64,000 nt of DNA from Henriciella aquimarina (GTDB lineage: Bacteria > Pseudomonadota > Alphaproteobacteria > Caulobacterales > Hyphomonadaceae). The notes under the pieces are model-generated. The model had not been told where the DNA came from and ran no database searches. It worked only from the letters and a program-made list of their open reading frames with translations. The position numbers were made by a program, and so were the translations under genes. The stretch spans positions 62,001 through 126,000 of the forward strand of contig NZ_NCST01000041.1 of NCBI RefSeq assembly GCF_002088975.1, written 5' to 3'. Positions 18,291-26,833 of the stretch are shown one piece after another. The first letter of the stretch is position 1. Every line of letters begins with the position of its first letter.

Positions 18291-19046
18291 ATGCCCCTGC
18301 CTGAAAGCCTGCTCATCCTTGCCAGCCCGTTCGCCGGCATGCTCGCTGGCTGGCTGGCGGCGAACTGGCGCCTGGAGGGTTTGCAGCGTCTCGGGCCGCC
18401 AGCCTGCGAAGCCTGCGGGCGAAAGCCCGGTTGGACAGCCTGGACTCCGTTTCTGGATGTCGCCCTGATGCGAGGCCGCTGCCCGGCCTGCCAGGCCCCG
18501 GCGGGGTGGCTCCAGACCGTTTGCGAGATGGCCGGCATATTGGTCTCACTGAGTGCGCTGGCGTTTGCACCAGCCGGCACACTTATCCTGTCCTGCCTGT
18601 TCGGCTGGACGCTTCTGGCCTTGGCGGCCATCGACTGGCGCACCTTCCTCCTGCCGAACGTCCTGACGTTTCTGGCCGTAGCGCTCGGCCTTCTCATGCT
18701 GTGCCTGACAAAGCCGATCAACTGGCCCGACCATTTGATCGGCGGGGCGGCAGGATATCTTCTCCTGCTGGCTGTCGAGCTTTTCTACCGTTACAGCCGC
18801 GGCCGTGACGGGCTGGGCCGGGGCGATGCCAAACTGCTCGGCGCGCTCGGGCTCTGGATAGGCTGGCAGGGCCTGCCGGACATTCTGCTGGTAAGCTCGC
18901 TCTGCGCCCTCATCGCCGCACTTCTCATGAGCTGGCGCTCAGGCGAGAGCCTGCGAGGCACGACCGCCCTGCCCTTCGGGCCATGGCTCGCGCTGGCCGG
19001 CTGGACCATCTGGCTCACCGGGCCGCTAATGGCGCTTCTTTCCTAG
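18291..19046 (+). CDS. Prepilin peptidase (A24 leader peptidase)
   Basis: A 251-residue membrane aspartyl protease that cleaves type IV pilin or type II pseudopilin leaders. The cytoplasmic zinc cysteines appear as CEAC and CPAC. The two catalytic aspartates are in AIDWRTFLLPN and GRGDAKLLGALG. About seven membrane helices fit the family, and an N-methyltransferase activity is usual when the cysteines are present. Start choice is uncertain: ATG 18273 and ATG 18291 are both in frame and neither has a clear ribosome site. No pilus or type II secretion genes are adjacent. It converges with the BCCT gene, overlapping it by 4 bases. Confidence 0.85.
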   Translation: MPLPESLLILASPFAGMLAGWLAANWRLEGLQRLGPPACEACGRKPGWTAWTPFLDVALMRGRCPACQAPAGWLQTVCEMAGILVSLSALAFAPAGTLILSCLFGWTLLALAAIDWRTFLLPNVLTFLAVALGLLMLCLTKPINWPDHLIGGAAGYLLLLAVELFYRYSRGRDGLGRGDAKLLGALGLWIGWQGLPDILLVSSLCALIAALLMSWRSGESLRGTTALPFGPWLALAGWTIWLTGPLMALLS

Positions 19047-20719
19047 GCGCCCGAGCCGGATTGCTCTGCCTCAGAGCTGCTCTCTGCCTCGGCTTCCTCC
19101 ACGGCTTTCATGAAGCGCAATTCGTCACGCATGCCGAGGAAGAGGCTGATACAGCAGGCCAGCAGGATCGAGGTAAATGGCAGGGCCGCCGTAATGGTGC
19201 CGGCCTGCAGGGAGTCCAGCGTATCGCGGCCACCGCCATAGAGCAGCATGGACGCCGTCACGCCCAGCATACAGGCCCAGAAGACCCGCTGAGGCACCGG
19301 CGCATCCGTCTTGCCGCCGGAGGTGATGCTGTCGACCACCAGCGCGCCGGAGTCTGCGGACGTCACGATGAAGACGACGAGCAGGAAGATCGCCGCCGTC
19401 GAGGTCAGCCAGGCCAGCGGCAGGCTGTGCAGCATTTCGAACAGGGTCAGCGAGGCCGTCGACATACCCTCGGCCAGATCGCCCACGCCACCTTCATATT
19501 GCTGGATCGAGGTCTCGCCGAAAGTGGTGAACCAGATCACGCTGATCGCGACCGGCGCCAGCACAACCACGGTCATATACTCCCGCACGGTCCGCCCGCG
19601 CGAAATCCGGGCAATGAACATGCCGACGAAAGGCGACCAGGAAATCCACCAAGCCCAGTAGAAGATCGTCCAGTCATGGAACCAGGCCGTATCTTCCCGG
19701 CCGAACCCGTTCGACAGGGCCGGCGCGTCCTTGATGTACTCTAGGAGGTTCGTGCCGAATCCGCTGATGATGGTGAGCGTCGGGCCCAGAATGAAGACGA
19801 AGATCATCAGGATCAGCGCGATGAACATGTTGAGGTTGGAGAGGAGCTTCACCCCGCCATCCATGCCGCGCAGAACCGAGATCACAGCCAGGCCTGTAAT
19901 GCTGAGCACCAGCGCGATCTGCATGCCGAGCGTAATCGGCATGTCGAGAAGATAGCCGATACCGCTACTCGCCTGCGTCGCGCCGATACCGATCGTGGTG
20001 GCCAGACCGAAAACCGTGGAAATGACGGCCAGCGTGTCGATGAAATGACCCCAGAACCCCCAGACCCGTTCACCGAGAATCGGGTAGAAGGCGGCGCGAA
20101 TGGTGAGCGGCAACCCCTTGTTGTAAGCGAAGAAACCGAGCGCCAGGCCGACGACCGCATAGATAACCCAGGGCGAGACACCCCAGTGAAAGAGCGTTGC
20201 ACTGAACGCCAGCTTGCGCGCTTCCGGCGTGCCGGGCTCGACATTGAAGGGTGTACCGGCCCAGTCGGAATAATAGGCCAGCGGCTCTGCCGCGCCATAG
20301 AACATGAAGCCGATCCCCACCCCGGCGGCAAACAGCATGGCCAGCCAGGAGTGGATGGCGAATTCCGGCCGGGCATCAACCCCGCCAAGCCGGATCCGGC
20401 CGAGTGGCGAGAAGGCCAGGAACAGGCAGAAAAAGGCCAAGATGACCGGTGTCATCGCGAACAGCCAGTCGAAGGTCTGCAGCACCCATCCCTTGGCGGC
20501 TTCCAGGCCACCGGCCGTCGCATCGCGGAAAACCAGCGACGCAATGGCAAACAGGATGACCAGACCGGCGCTCAGGAAAAAGACGGGTTTGTGGATGTCG
20601 AGGCCGAGAACTTCGACATTGTCCTGGCCGACCTCGTAATCAGTGTCATAGGCGGACTCAAATTCGATATCACTCATGGAATCCCCGGAATCGTCCGGGC
20701 CTTCATTTTGTTCATTCAT
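19043..20719 (-). CDS. BCCT-family betaine/carnitine/choline-type transporter
   Basis: A 558-residue secondary transporter with twelve expected membrane helices. GVGIGFMFYGAAEPL in helix 3 and the tryptophan box WTIFYWAWWISWSPFVGMFIARISRGRTVREY in helix 8 are diagnostic. It probably imports glycine betaine or related trimethylammonium osmolytes with sodium. The first 40 residues are strongly acidic, which could be a regulatory extension. An in-frame ATG at 20677 is an alternative start. The upstream region has a perfect CRP-type palindrome shared with the divergent TonB receptor gene. Confidence 0.92.
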   Translation of the reverse strand: MNEQNEGPDDSGDSMSDIEFESAYDTDYEVGQDNVEVLGLDIHKPVFFLSAGLVILFAIASLVFRDATAGGLEAAKGWVLQTFDWLFAMTPVILAFFCLFLAFSPLGRIRLGGVDARPEFAIHSWLAMLFAAGVGIGFMFYGAAEPLAYYSDWAGTPFNVEPGTPEARKLAFSATLFHWGVSPWVIYAVVGLALGFFAYNKGLPLTIRAAFYPILGERVWGFWGHFIDTLAVISTVFGLATTIGIGATQASSGIGYLLDMPITLGMQIALVLSITGLAVISVLRGMDGGVKLLSNLNMFIALILMIFVFILGPTLTIISGFGTNLLEYIKDAPALSNGFGREDTAWFHDWTIFYWAWWISWSPFVGMFIARISRGRTVREYMTVVVLAPVAISVIWFTTFGETSIQQYEGGVGDLAEGMSTASLTLFEMLHSLPLAWLTSTAAIFLLVVFIVTSADSGALVVDSITSGGKTDAPVPQRVFWACMLGVTASMLLYGGGRDTLDSLQAGTITAALPFTSILLACCISLFLGMRDELRFMKAVEEAEAESSSEAEQSGSGA

Positions 20720-21035
20720 CTAAATAGTCCTCTGAGCGGTATCGAACACATTTGACGTGTCATTCCAATCAGCAAAATATTCTCCGAGATATGTGACAAA
20801 GATGTCACATGCATATAAGTGTATGATTTTTAACTGCTTTAACATAAATCAAAGTGACTGCTAACAAGGCAGCCGCAGGCGCATATGCGTCCAAACCTTT
20901 TACAAATCGAACTATCCCAATAGTTGGCCGATCAGAACCGAGCGCGCAGCGTCCTTCTGCTTTCATGCGCTTGTTCTGGTCCACCTCGCCTGCGGGTAAC
21001 GCAGGCCATGTACAAATGAAAAAATGGGGAAAACC
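20720..21035. other. Divergent promoter region between the BCCT and TonB receptor genes
   Basis: This 316-base stretch is AT-rich compared with its surroundings and has no convincing gene. It contains the CRP-like palindrome at 20791-20810 and should hold the promoters of both divergent genes. No riboswitch-like structure or Fur box was recognised. Confidence 0.6.
20791..20810. promoter_or_regulatory. CRP/FNR-superfamily operator
   Basis: ATGTGACAAAGATGTCACAT is a perfect inverted repeat with 7-base arms around six bases. It matches the textbook CRP consensus TGTGA-N6-TCACA. It is 72 bases upstream of the BCCT start and about 225 bases upstream of the TonB receptor start. The regulator itself is not in the window. 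Confidence 0.7.
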
Positions 21036-23510
21036 ATGAAACGACTTAAGAGTGGAGCTTCTCTGCTCGCCCTTGGCGCACTCGCCTTTGCTGCACCCGT
21101 GGCCGCCCAGGCCCAGGATCAGCAGCCCGCTCCCGAGAAGAGCAAGCGGCTCAAGGCGGTCACCGTCACGGCGACCAAGGTCGAAGAAACTGCCCAAGAC
21201 ATTCCCGTAGCCGTTCAGGCCGTCGACGGAGAGACCCTCGACGATCTCAATGTCGGCAATTTCGACGACTATCTCAAACAGCTGCCGAGCGTCTCGTCCG
21301 GCGGCCGCGGCCCGGGGCAGAACACCGTTTACATCCGCGGCATGGCTGTCCAGCCGATCACCGTGCTGCTTTCCGGCGCCCAGGGCACCGTCCCGAACGT
21401 CGCGATGTATCTCGACGAGCAGCCGATCACGGCGCCCGGCCGTAACCTCGATGTCTATGCGACCGATCTGGAGCGCATCGAGGTCCTGCCTGGGCCGCAA
21501 GGCACGCTCTTCGGTGCATCGTCCCAGGCCGGTACCATCCGCCTGATCACCAACAAGCCCGTGCTTGATGAGTTCCAGGCCGGTATGGACGCCGAATATT
21601 CGATCACCAAGGATGGCGAGCCGTCCACCGGACTTGAAGGTTACGTCAACATCCCGGTGATCGAGGACAAGCTCGCCTTCCGGGCCGCGCTCTACTCGGT
21701 CAATCTGGGCGGCTATATCGACAACAAGCCGGGCACGTTCACGCTCGATCCGTCGATCAACCCGGACTCCAATGCGACGCCGGATGCGGTCAGCTATGAA
21801 ACGGCGAACAACAACCGCCTCGTCGAAGAAGACTTCAACGACAGTTCGTATGAAGGCATCCGGCTCGGCGCGACCTACGCCATCAACAATGACTGGACGG
21901 CCACCGCCCAGTATTCGCGTCAGAAGCTCGAAGCCGACGGCGTCTTCGACTATGACCCGGAAGTTGGTGACCTCGCCGTCAACCGCTTCTTCGAGGACAG
22001 CCTCGACGACGAGTTCGAGCAGGGCAACCTGACCATCGAAGGCCGGATTGCCATGCTGGACGTGGTCTATACCGGCTCCTTCCTGGACCGCAGCATCGAC
22101 CAGTCGGTCGACTATACCGGGTACAACAATTCCGGTGCCTTCATCGACTATTACACGTGTACCTACGCCTCGGGGAATGCGGCACAGGCCGCCTTCGTGA
22201 CACCGGGCGGGCGTGAGTGTCTGGACCCGGTCAAAGGGGCGATCATCGACCAGACGCAGACGCGCAACACCCACGAGTTCCGCTTCTCGACACCGCAGGA
22301 CTATCGCTTCCGTGTCACGGCTGGCGTGTTCTACGACGATTTCGAACTCGAGACGGTCGACGATTTCTACTATTTCGCCAACTTCGACGGCACGGAACTC
22401 GGCTTCGCCCCGAACGCGCCGATGGCGGATGCAGTCCAGATCGATCCGCGTACACGCCCGTCGAGTGTTGCTTTCTTCAACGACATCCGCCGGACAGAGG
22501 AACAGGTCGCCTTCTTTGGCGAAGCCACCTACGACCTCATCCCGGACACGCTGAGCGCGACCGTCGGTCTGCGCGTCTACGACATCGAAAGCGATTTCGA
22601 AGGCTCGTCCAACTTTGCGAACGGCATCTTTGCGACGCCGGACGTCGCACTGGACGATCTCGATTCGGGCCGCGACTATGACGTCTCCGGCGGTCACACC
22701 GACGAGCCGCTGACCACGGACGGCGAAGTGTTCCGGGCCAACCTGTCCTGGACGCCGGACGCAGACAAGCTGTTCTACGCGACCTATTCGGAAGGCTTCC
22801 GTCCGGGTGGCTGGAACCGTGGTGGCGGCCTGCCGTCCAACAATCCGGCTTTCCCGACCGTTTCGGCGACCTATGACACCGACGACGTGAAGAACTATGA
22901 GCTCGGCTGGAAGACCCTGCTGCTGGACGGCAATCTGCAGTTCAACGGCAATGTCTACTTCGTCGAGTGGACCGACATGCAGGTCTCGCGTTTCGACCCG
23001 GAAAACGTGTCGATCCTGACCTTCATCGAGAACGCCGCCGACTCCGAGATCTTCGGTGTTGAAGGCGATGTCGCCTGGGCAGCTACCGACAACCTGACGC
23101 TGTTCGGTGCCTTCTCCTACAACGACACCGAGCTGAAGTCGGTCGATGCGCAGATTGCGGAACTGGCCCCGGTCGGCTCGCAGCTTCCGCTGGTGCCGGA
23201 ACTGCAGCTCACGGGCCGTGCCCGGTATGAGTGGATGGTCGGCGAATATGACGTCTACGCTCAGGGCGGCTTCCAGTATGCCGGCAAGAGCTACTCCTCA
23301 CTGATCCAGGAGATCCGCGAAGAGCAGGATTCCTACATCACCGCCGATGCCGCCGTCGGCTTTGGCAAGGAGCAGTGGAGAGCAGAGCTGTTCGTCGAGA
23401 ACCTGACGGATGAACGCACCGAGCTGTTCATCAACGAGCAGGACGACATCCGCCGCATCACGACGAGCCGTCCTCGCACGATCGGCCTGCGTCTTTCCTA
23501 TGACTACTAG
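21036..23510 (+). CDS. TonB-dependent receptor
   Basis: An 824-residue outer-membrane receptor with signal peptide SGASLLALGALAFAAPVAAQAQ. A TonB-box-like KAVTVTATK follows, then a plug domain (VYIRGMAVQ, then ERIEVLPGPQGTLFGASSQAGTIRLITNKP) and a 22-strand barrel ending in an aromatic-terminated strand (RLSYDY). Its ligand is unknown; this subfamily in Caulobacterales includes many carbohydrate and organic ligand receptors. The ATG at 21036 is chosen because GGGGAAAA lies just upstream; an ATG at 21024 is also in frame. A strong terminator follows at 23538. Confidence 0.92.
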   Translation: MKRLKSGASLLALGALAFAAPVAAQAQDQQPAPEKSKRLKAVTVTATKVEETAQDIPVAVQAVDGETLDDLNVGNFDDYLKQLPSVSSGGRGPGQNTVYIRGMAVQPITVLLSGAQGTVPNVAMYLDEQPITAPGRNLDVYATDLERIEVLPGPQGTLFGASSQAGTIRLITNKPVLDEFQAGMDAEYSITKDGEPSTGLEGYVNIPVIEDKLAFRAALYSVNLGGYIDNKPGTFTLDPSINPDSNATPDAVSYETANNNRLVEEDFNDSSYEGIRLGATYAINNDWTATAQYSRQKLEADGVFDYDPEVGDLAVNRFFEDSLDDEFEQGNLTIEGRIAMLDVVYTGSFLDRSIDQSVDYTGYNNSGAFIDYYTCTYASGNAAQAAFVTPGGRECLDPVKGAIIDQTQTRNTHEFRFSTPQDYRFRVTAGVFYDDFELETVDDFYYFANFDGTELGFAPNAPMADAVQIDPRTRPSSVAFFNDIRRTEEQVAFFGEATYDLIPDTLSATVGLRVYDIESDFEGSSNFANGIFATPDVALDDLDSGRDYDVSGGHTDEPLTTDGEVFRANLSWTPDADKLFYATYSEGFRPGGWNRGGGLPSNNPAFPTVSATYDTDDVKNYELGWKTLLLDGNLQFNGNVYFVEWTDMQVSRFDPENVSILTFIENAADSEIFGVEGDVAWAATDNLTLFGAFSYNDTELKSVDAQIAELAPVGSQLPLVPELQLTGRARYEWMVGEYDVYAQGGFQYAGKSYSSLIQEIREEQDSYITADAAVGFGKEQWRAELFVENLTDERTELFINEQDDIRRITTSRPRTIGLRLSYDY

Positions 23511-23537
23511 GAAATACACAATCTGACATGACGCACC

Positions 23538-23577
23538 GTGGGCGGCCCCTTATAGTCGGGGGCCGCCCACCTTTTTT
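23538..23577 (+). terminator. Strong rho-independent terminator after the TonB receptor
   Basis: A perfect 12-bp GC-rich stem (GTGGGCGGCCCC at 23538-23549 with its complement at 23559-23570) has a 9-base loop and six T residues at 23572-23577. It is 28 bases past the receptor stop. Confidence 0.93.
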
Positions 23578-23605
23578 CAGGATTATCAGGTCCTCGGAGA
23601 CAGTT

Positions 23606-25600
23606 TTGACCGAGACGTCACCCCAGACCGACTTGCTCGCCCATGCGCGCACAGCACTTCAGGCGGGTGATTTTGCCCGCGCCGCAGAGGCCGCCACGGC
23701 CGCGGTTGCCGCAAGCCCCGACGATGCGGATGCGCTTTACATACAGGCCGTATCCCTGCGCTATCTGGGCCAGCATGACCGCGCGCTTCAAGCGCTTGCC
23801 TCGCTGCGCCGCGCCCGTCCGGGCTATGGCCGCGCCTGGCAGGAAGAAGCCCATTGCCTTCGCGACATGAACCGCACAGGTGAGGCCCGCGCCGCCTATG
23901 CCGAAGCGGTGCGCCTCAACCCGGCCCTGACAGCGAGCTGGCACGAACTGGCGAGGCTTCACGAGGCGCTCGGCGATATGCCGGCCGCCCGCCTTGCCCA
24001 GGAGCAGGCCAACCGCCTGGCCGCCTTGCCGCGTGAACTCGCCGCCGCCGCCTCCATGATCCACGAAGACCGGATCGCGCGCGCCGAGACAATCGTCCGC
24101 GCCTGGCAACAGAAACACCCCAAGGATGTCGAAGGCATGCGCCTGCTCGCCGAAATCGGCGCGCGGCTGAACGTTGTCGACGACGCGGAATTCCTGCTTT
24201 CAACGGCTGTCGCCCTCGACCCCGACCATGCCTTGGCGCGCCTCGATTATATCGGCATCCTGCACAAGCGTCAGAAGTACGCCGAGGCGCTGGAGCAGGC
24301 GAAAATCCTTCGCGAGAAATTCCCGGGTCATCCAGTCTACGACAACGCCTATGCCGGCGAAGCTCTCGCCGTCGGAGACTTCGACGAAGCGCTGCGCGTC
24401 TATGACCAGATCCTCGAAACCATGCCCGACAGCGCACAGATCCAGCTCGTGCGCGGCCATGCCCTGAAGACCATCGGCAAGCGTGAAGAGGCTGAAGCCG
24501 CCTATCGCGCCGCCTGCCGGTCGAAACCCGATTTCGGCGATGCCTACTGGTCGCTCGCCAACCTCAAGACCTACAGCTTCTCCGAAGACGAGATCGAGCA
24601 GATGCAAGCCGCCGAGGCCGATCCGCGAACCGCCCTGCCCGACCGCTACCATCTCTGTTTCGCGCTGGGTAAGGCTTTCGAGGATCGCGGCGACGCAGAT
24701 GCCGCCTTCCAGTATTATGCTCGCGGCAATGAATTGAAGCGGGACGAACTCGGCTATTCGCCCGAGCGGATGGAGCAGGAGATGGAGCGCCAGAAGGCCG
24801 TCTGCACGCCGGCGCTCTTCTCTGCCCAGGGCGGGCAAGGCCACGAAGCCCCCGACCCGATCTTCATCGTCGGCCTGCCGCGTGCCGGGTCGACGCTGAT
24901 CGAGCAGATTCTCGCCTCTCACAGCATGGTCGATGGCACATTGGAACTTCCGAACATCCTGGCGCTCGTTCACCGGCTGAATGGCCGCCGACGCGCCGAG
25001 GGCGAGCCGCGCTATCCCGCCATCCTCGAGACACTTCCTGCCGATCAGCTGGAAGCGTTTGGCCGTCAATATATCGATGAGACCCGCATCTACCGGGAGG
25101 GCGCCCCCTTCTTCACCGACAAGATGCCGAACAATTTCCGGCATATCGGGCTTATCCAGCTGATCCTGCCGAATGCAAAGATCATCGACGCCCGGCGCGA
25201 GCCGATGGCCTGCTGCTTCTCAGGTTTCAAGCAACTCTTCGCCGAAGGTCAGGAATTCAGCTACAGCCTTGAGGATATCGGCCACTATTATCGCGACTAT
25301 GTCGATCTGATGGACCACTGGGACCGCGTTCTGCCCGGCAAGATCCTGCGCGTGCAGCATGAGGACGTCGTCGCCGACCTGGAAGGCCAGGTCCACCGCA
25401 TTCTCGACTATTGCGGCCTGCCCTTCGAACAGGCCTGCATCGACTTCCACAAGACCAAACGGGCCGTGCGCACAGCCAGCTCCGAACAGGTCCGCCAGCC
25501 CATCAACACCGCGGGGCTCGACCAGTGGCGGCGTTTCGAGCTGCACCTTGCCCCTCTCAAACAGGCCCTCGGCCCCGACCTCGCGCCCCAACTCGAATAG
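23606..25600 (+). CDS. TPR-repeat sulfotransferase
   Basis: A 664-residue two-part protein. Residues 1 to about 400 form TPR-like helical repeats (for example AYAEAVRLNPALTASWHELARLHEALGD). The rest is a PAPS-dependent sulfotransferase domain with the 5'-phosphosulfate loop VGLPRAGSTLIEQIL near residue 423. It would transfer sulfate from PAPS to a protein, sugar or lipid acceptor that is not known. The first in-frame ATG (23528) lies upstream of the terminator hairpin. A TTG at 23606 with GGAGA five bases upstream gives a plausible start and is used here. It is followed by a MarR gene after 5 bases. Confidence 0.8.
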   Translation: MTETSPQTDLLAHARTALQAGDFARAAEAATAAVAASPDDADALYIQAVSLRYLGQHDRALQALASLRRARPGYGRAWQEEAHCLRDMNRTGEARAAYAEAVRLNPALTASWHELARLHEALGDMPAARLAQEQANRLAALPRELAAAASMIHEDRIARAETIVRAWQQKHPKDVEGMRLLAEIGARLNVVDDAEFLLSTAVALDPDHALARLDYIGILHKRQKYAEALEQAKILREKFPGHPVYDNAYAGEALAVGDFDEALRVYDQILETMPDSAQIQLVRGHALKTIGKREEAEAAYRAACRSKPDFGDAYWSLANLKTYSFSEDEIEQMQAAEADPRTALPDRYHLCFALGKAFEDRGDADAAFQYYARGNELKRDELGYSPERMEQEMERQKAVCTPALFSAQGGQGHEAPDPIFIVGLPRAGSTLIEQILASHSMVDGTLELPNILALVHRLNGRRRAEGEPRYPAILETLPADQLEAFGRQYIDETRIYREGAPFFTDKMPNNFRHIGLIQLILPNAKIIDARREPMACCFSGFKQLFAEGQEFSYSLEDIGHYYRDYVDLMDHWDRVLPGKILRVQHEDVVADLEGQVHRILDYCGLPFEQACIDFHKTKRAVRTASSEQVRQPINTAGLDQWRRFELHLAPLKQALGPDLAPQLE

Positions 25601-25605
25601 GTTTC

Positions 25606-26097
25606 ATGGACCAGAAGACGACCGATGCCCTGATTGCGCTCCGGCGGATACAACGCCGGACCGAACTCTATGCCCGTTCGCTGGCCCAGGCGACGGGCCT
25701 GAGCGTTTCCCAGCTCAAGGTCCTTCAGCTCCTCTCCGGGCCGGGCGCGGCCACCGCAGGCGAACTGGTCCAGATGACCGCTCTCAGCAATGCGTCCATC
25801 ACCTCGCTGATCGGCAAGCTCGAAGCGCGCAAGCTAGTGGCGCGCACGCGGGATCCCGAAGACGGACGCCGGGTCGTCATCGCCCTTCAGCCGAAAGGCT
25901 ATGAAATGTTGCGCAATTCTCCCAATCCCTTGCAGGACCATTTCGAACTTCTGTTCACGGCCCTGCCGGAGTGGGAGCAATCGATGATCGTCTCGGCCCT
26001 GGAACGCGTCGCCCAGATCGTGGATGCCCGCTCGGAAATCACTGATTCCGAACCGATTCTCGATGTCGGCCTGTTCGACGAACCGGTCGCGCCCTGA
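25606..26097 (+). CDS. MarR-family transcriptional regulator
   Basis: A 163-residue winged-helix dimeric regulator. The recognition region GELVQMTALSNASITSLIGKLEARKLVARTRDPEDGRRVVIALQPKG shows the MarR wing with its DxR signature (DPEDGRR). It begins 5 bases after the sulfotransferase gene and is probably co-transcribed with it. It lies 270 bases before the Mo hydroxylase/sox block, whose upstream region holds palindromes that could be its operator. Effector unknown. Confidence 0.85.
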   Translation: MDQKTTDALIALRRIQRRTELYARSLAQATGLSVSQLKVLQLLSGPGAATAGELVQMTALSNASITSLIGKLEARKLVARTRDPEDGRRVVIALQPKGYEMLRNSPNPLQDHFELLFTALPEWEQSMIVSALERVAQIVDARSEITDSEPILDVGLFDEPVAP

Positions 26098-26200
26098 GCC
26101 CGAGGTGTTATGCCGCACGACAGCCCGGACGGCCCGGTGGCAAGCGATCACAATCCGGTCATTACAGCCCGCGCAGGCACTTTTTTGCAAGCGCCCTACT

Positions 26201-26227
26201 GGTCCGGACCGGCCGGTCTATATAGAC
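26201..26227. promoter_or_regulatory. Adjacent palindromes upstream of the Mo-hydroxylase/sox operon
   Basis: Two perfect palindromes, GGTCCGGACC (26201-26210) and GTCTATATAGAC (26216-26227), lie 6 bases apart in the 270-base gap between marR and the 2Fe-2S subunit gene. The second is AT-rich and could overlap a -10 element. They are candidate operators for the adjacent MarR protein or another dimeric regulator. Nothing else clear was seen in this gap. Confidence 0.4.
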
Positions 26228-26367
26228 TGTAATAAACAGGAGCGACCATCCAGCCAGCCGCCGCCCGAGAGGGACCAGCACCGGACTGACAGGATGCCTG
26301 AACAAAACCGACTGCGTCCTTGCAGGGCGGGTAAACTTGGCGAGCTGCGAATGAGGAGGGGTTGGCT

Positions 26368-26820
26368 ATGGACCTCAAGGTAAACGGAAAAACGGTTTCG
26401 GTGGAGGCGGATGAATCGACCCCGCTTCTCTGGGTGCTTCGTGAGCATCTGGGCCTGACCGGCGCGAAATACGGCTGCGGGATTGCCCAGTGCGGCACCT
26501 GCACCATTCACATCGACGGCCAGGCGGTGCGCTCATGCACCTATCCGATCGGCGCGCTGTCGGGCGAGGAAGACATCACGACAATCGAAGGCCTGTCGGA
26601 AGATGGCAGCCACCCGGTCCAGCAGGCCTGGGTCGAGCTGGACATCCCCCAGTGCGGCTATTGCCAGCCGGGCATGATCATGGCCGTCGCCGGCATGCTC
26701 AACAACACGCCGGACCCGAGCGATGAGGACATCGACGCGCAGGTCACGAATATCTGCCGCTGCGGGACGTTCACGCGGGTGCGCGAAGGCATCCATCTCG
26801 CGAAAACGAAAAAGGCCTGA
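26368..26820 (+). CDS. 2Fe-2S subunit of a molybdenum hydroxylase (IorA-like)
   Basis: A 150-residue small subunit of a xanthine-oxidase-family enzyme. The plant-ferredoxin-type cluster uses C37, C42, C45 and C57 (YGCGIAQCGTC, RSCTYP). The second cluster, next to the Mo cofactor, uses C96, C99, C130 and C132 (PQCGYCQPGM, NICRCGT). This layout matches isoquinoline 1-oxidoreductase alpha and related two-subunit enzymes without a FAD subunit, which pass electrons to cytochromes. The ATG at 26368 has a strong AGGAGGGG upstream. It heads the operon. Confidence 0.9.
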   Translation: MDLKVNGKTVSVEADESTPLLWVLREHLGLTGAKYGCGIAQCGTCTIHIDGQAVRSCTYPIGALSGEEDITTIEGLSEDGSHPVQQAWVELDIPQCGYCQPGMIMAVAGMLNNTPDPSDEDIDAQVTNICRCGTFTRVREGIHLAKTKKA

Positions 26821-26833
26821 GGGGGCTCCAGTC

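Noticed and set aside
20805-22697. 630-residue minus-strand frame opposite the first TonB receptor
   Set aside because: Val/Arg/Asp-rich shadow frame with no domain; it would also span the divergent promoter region.
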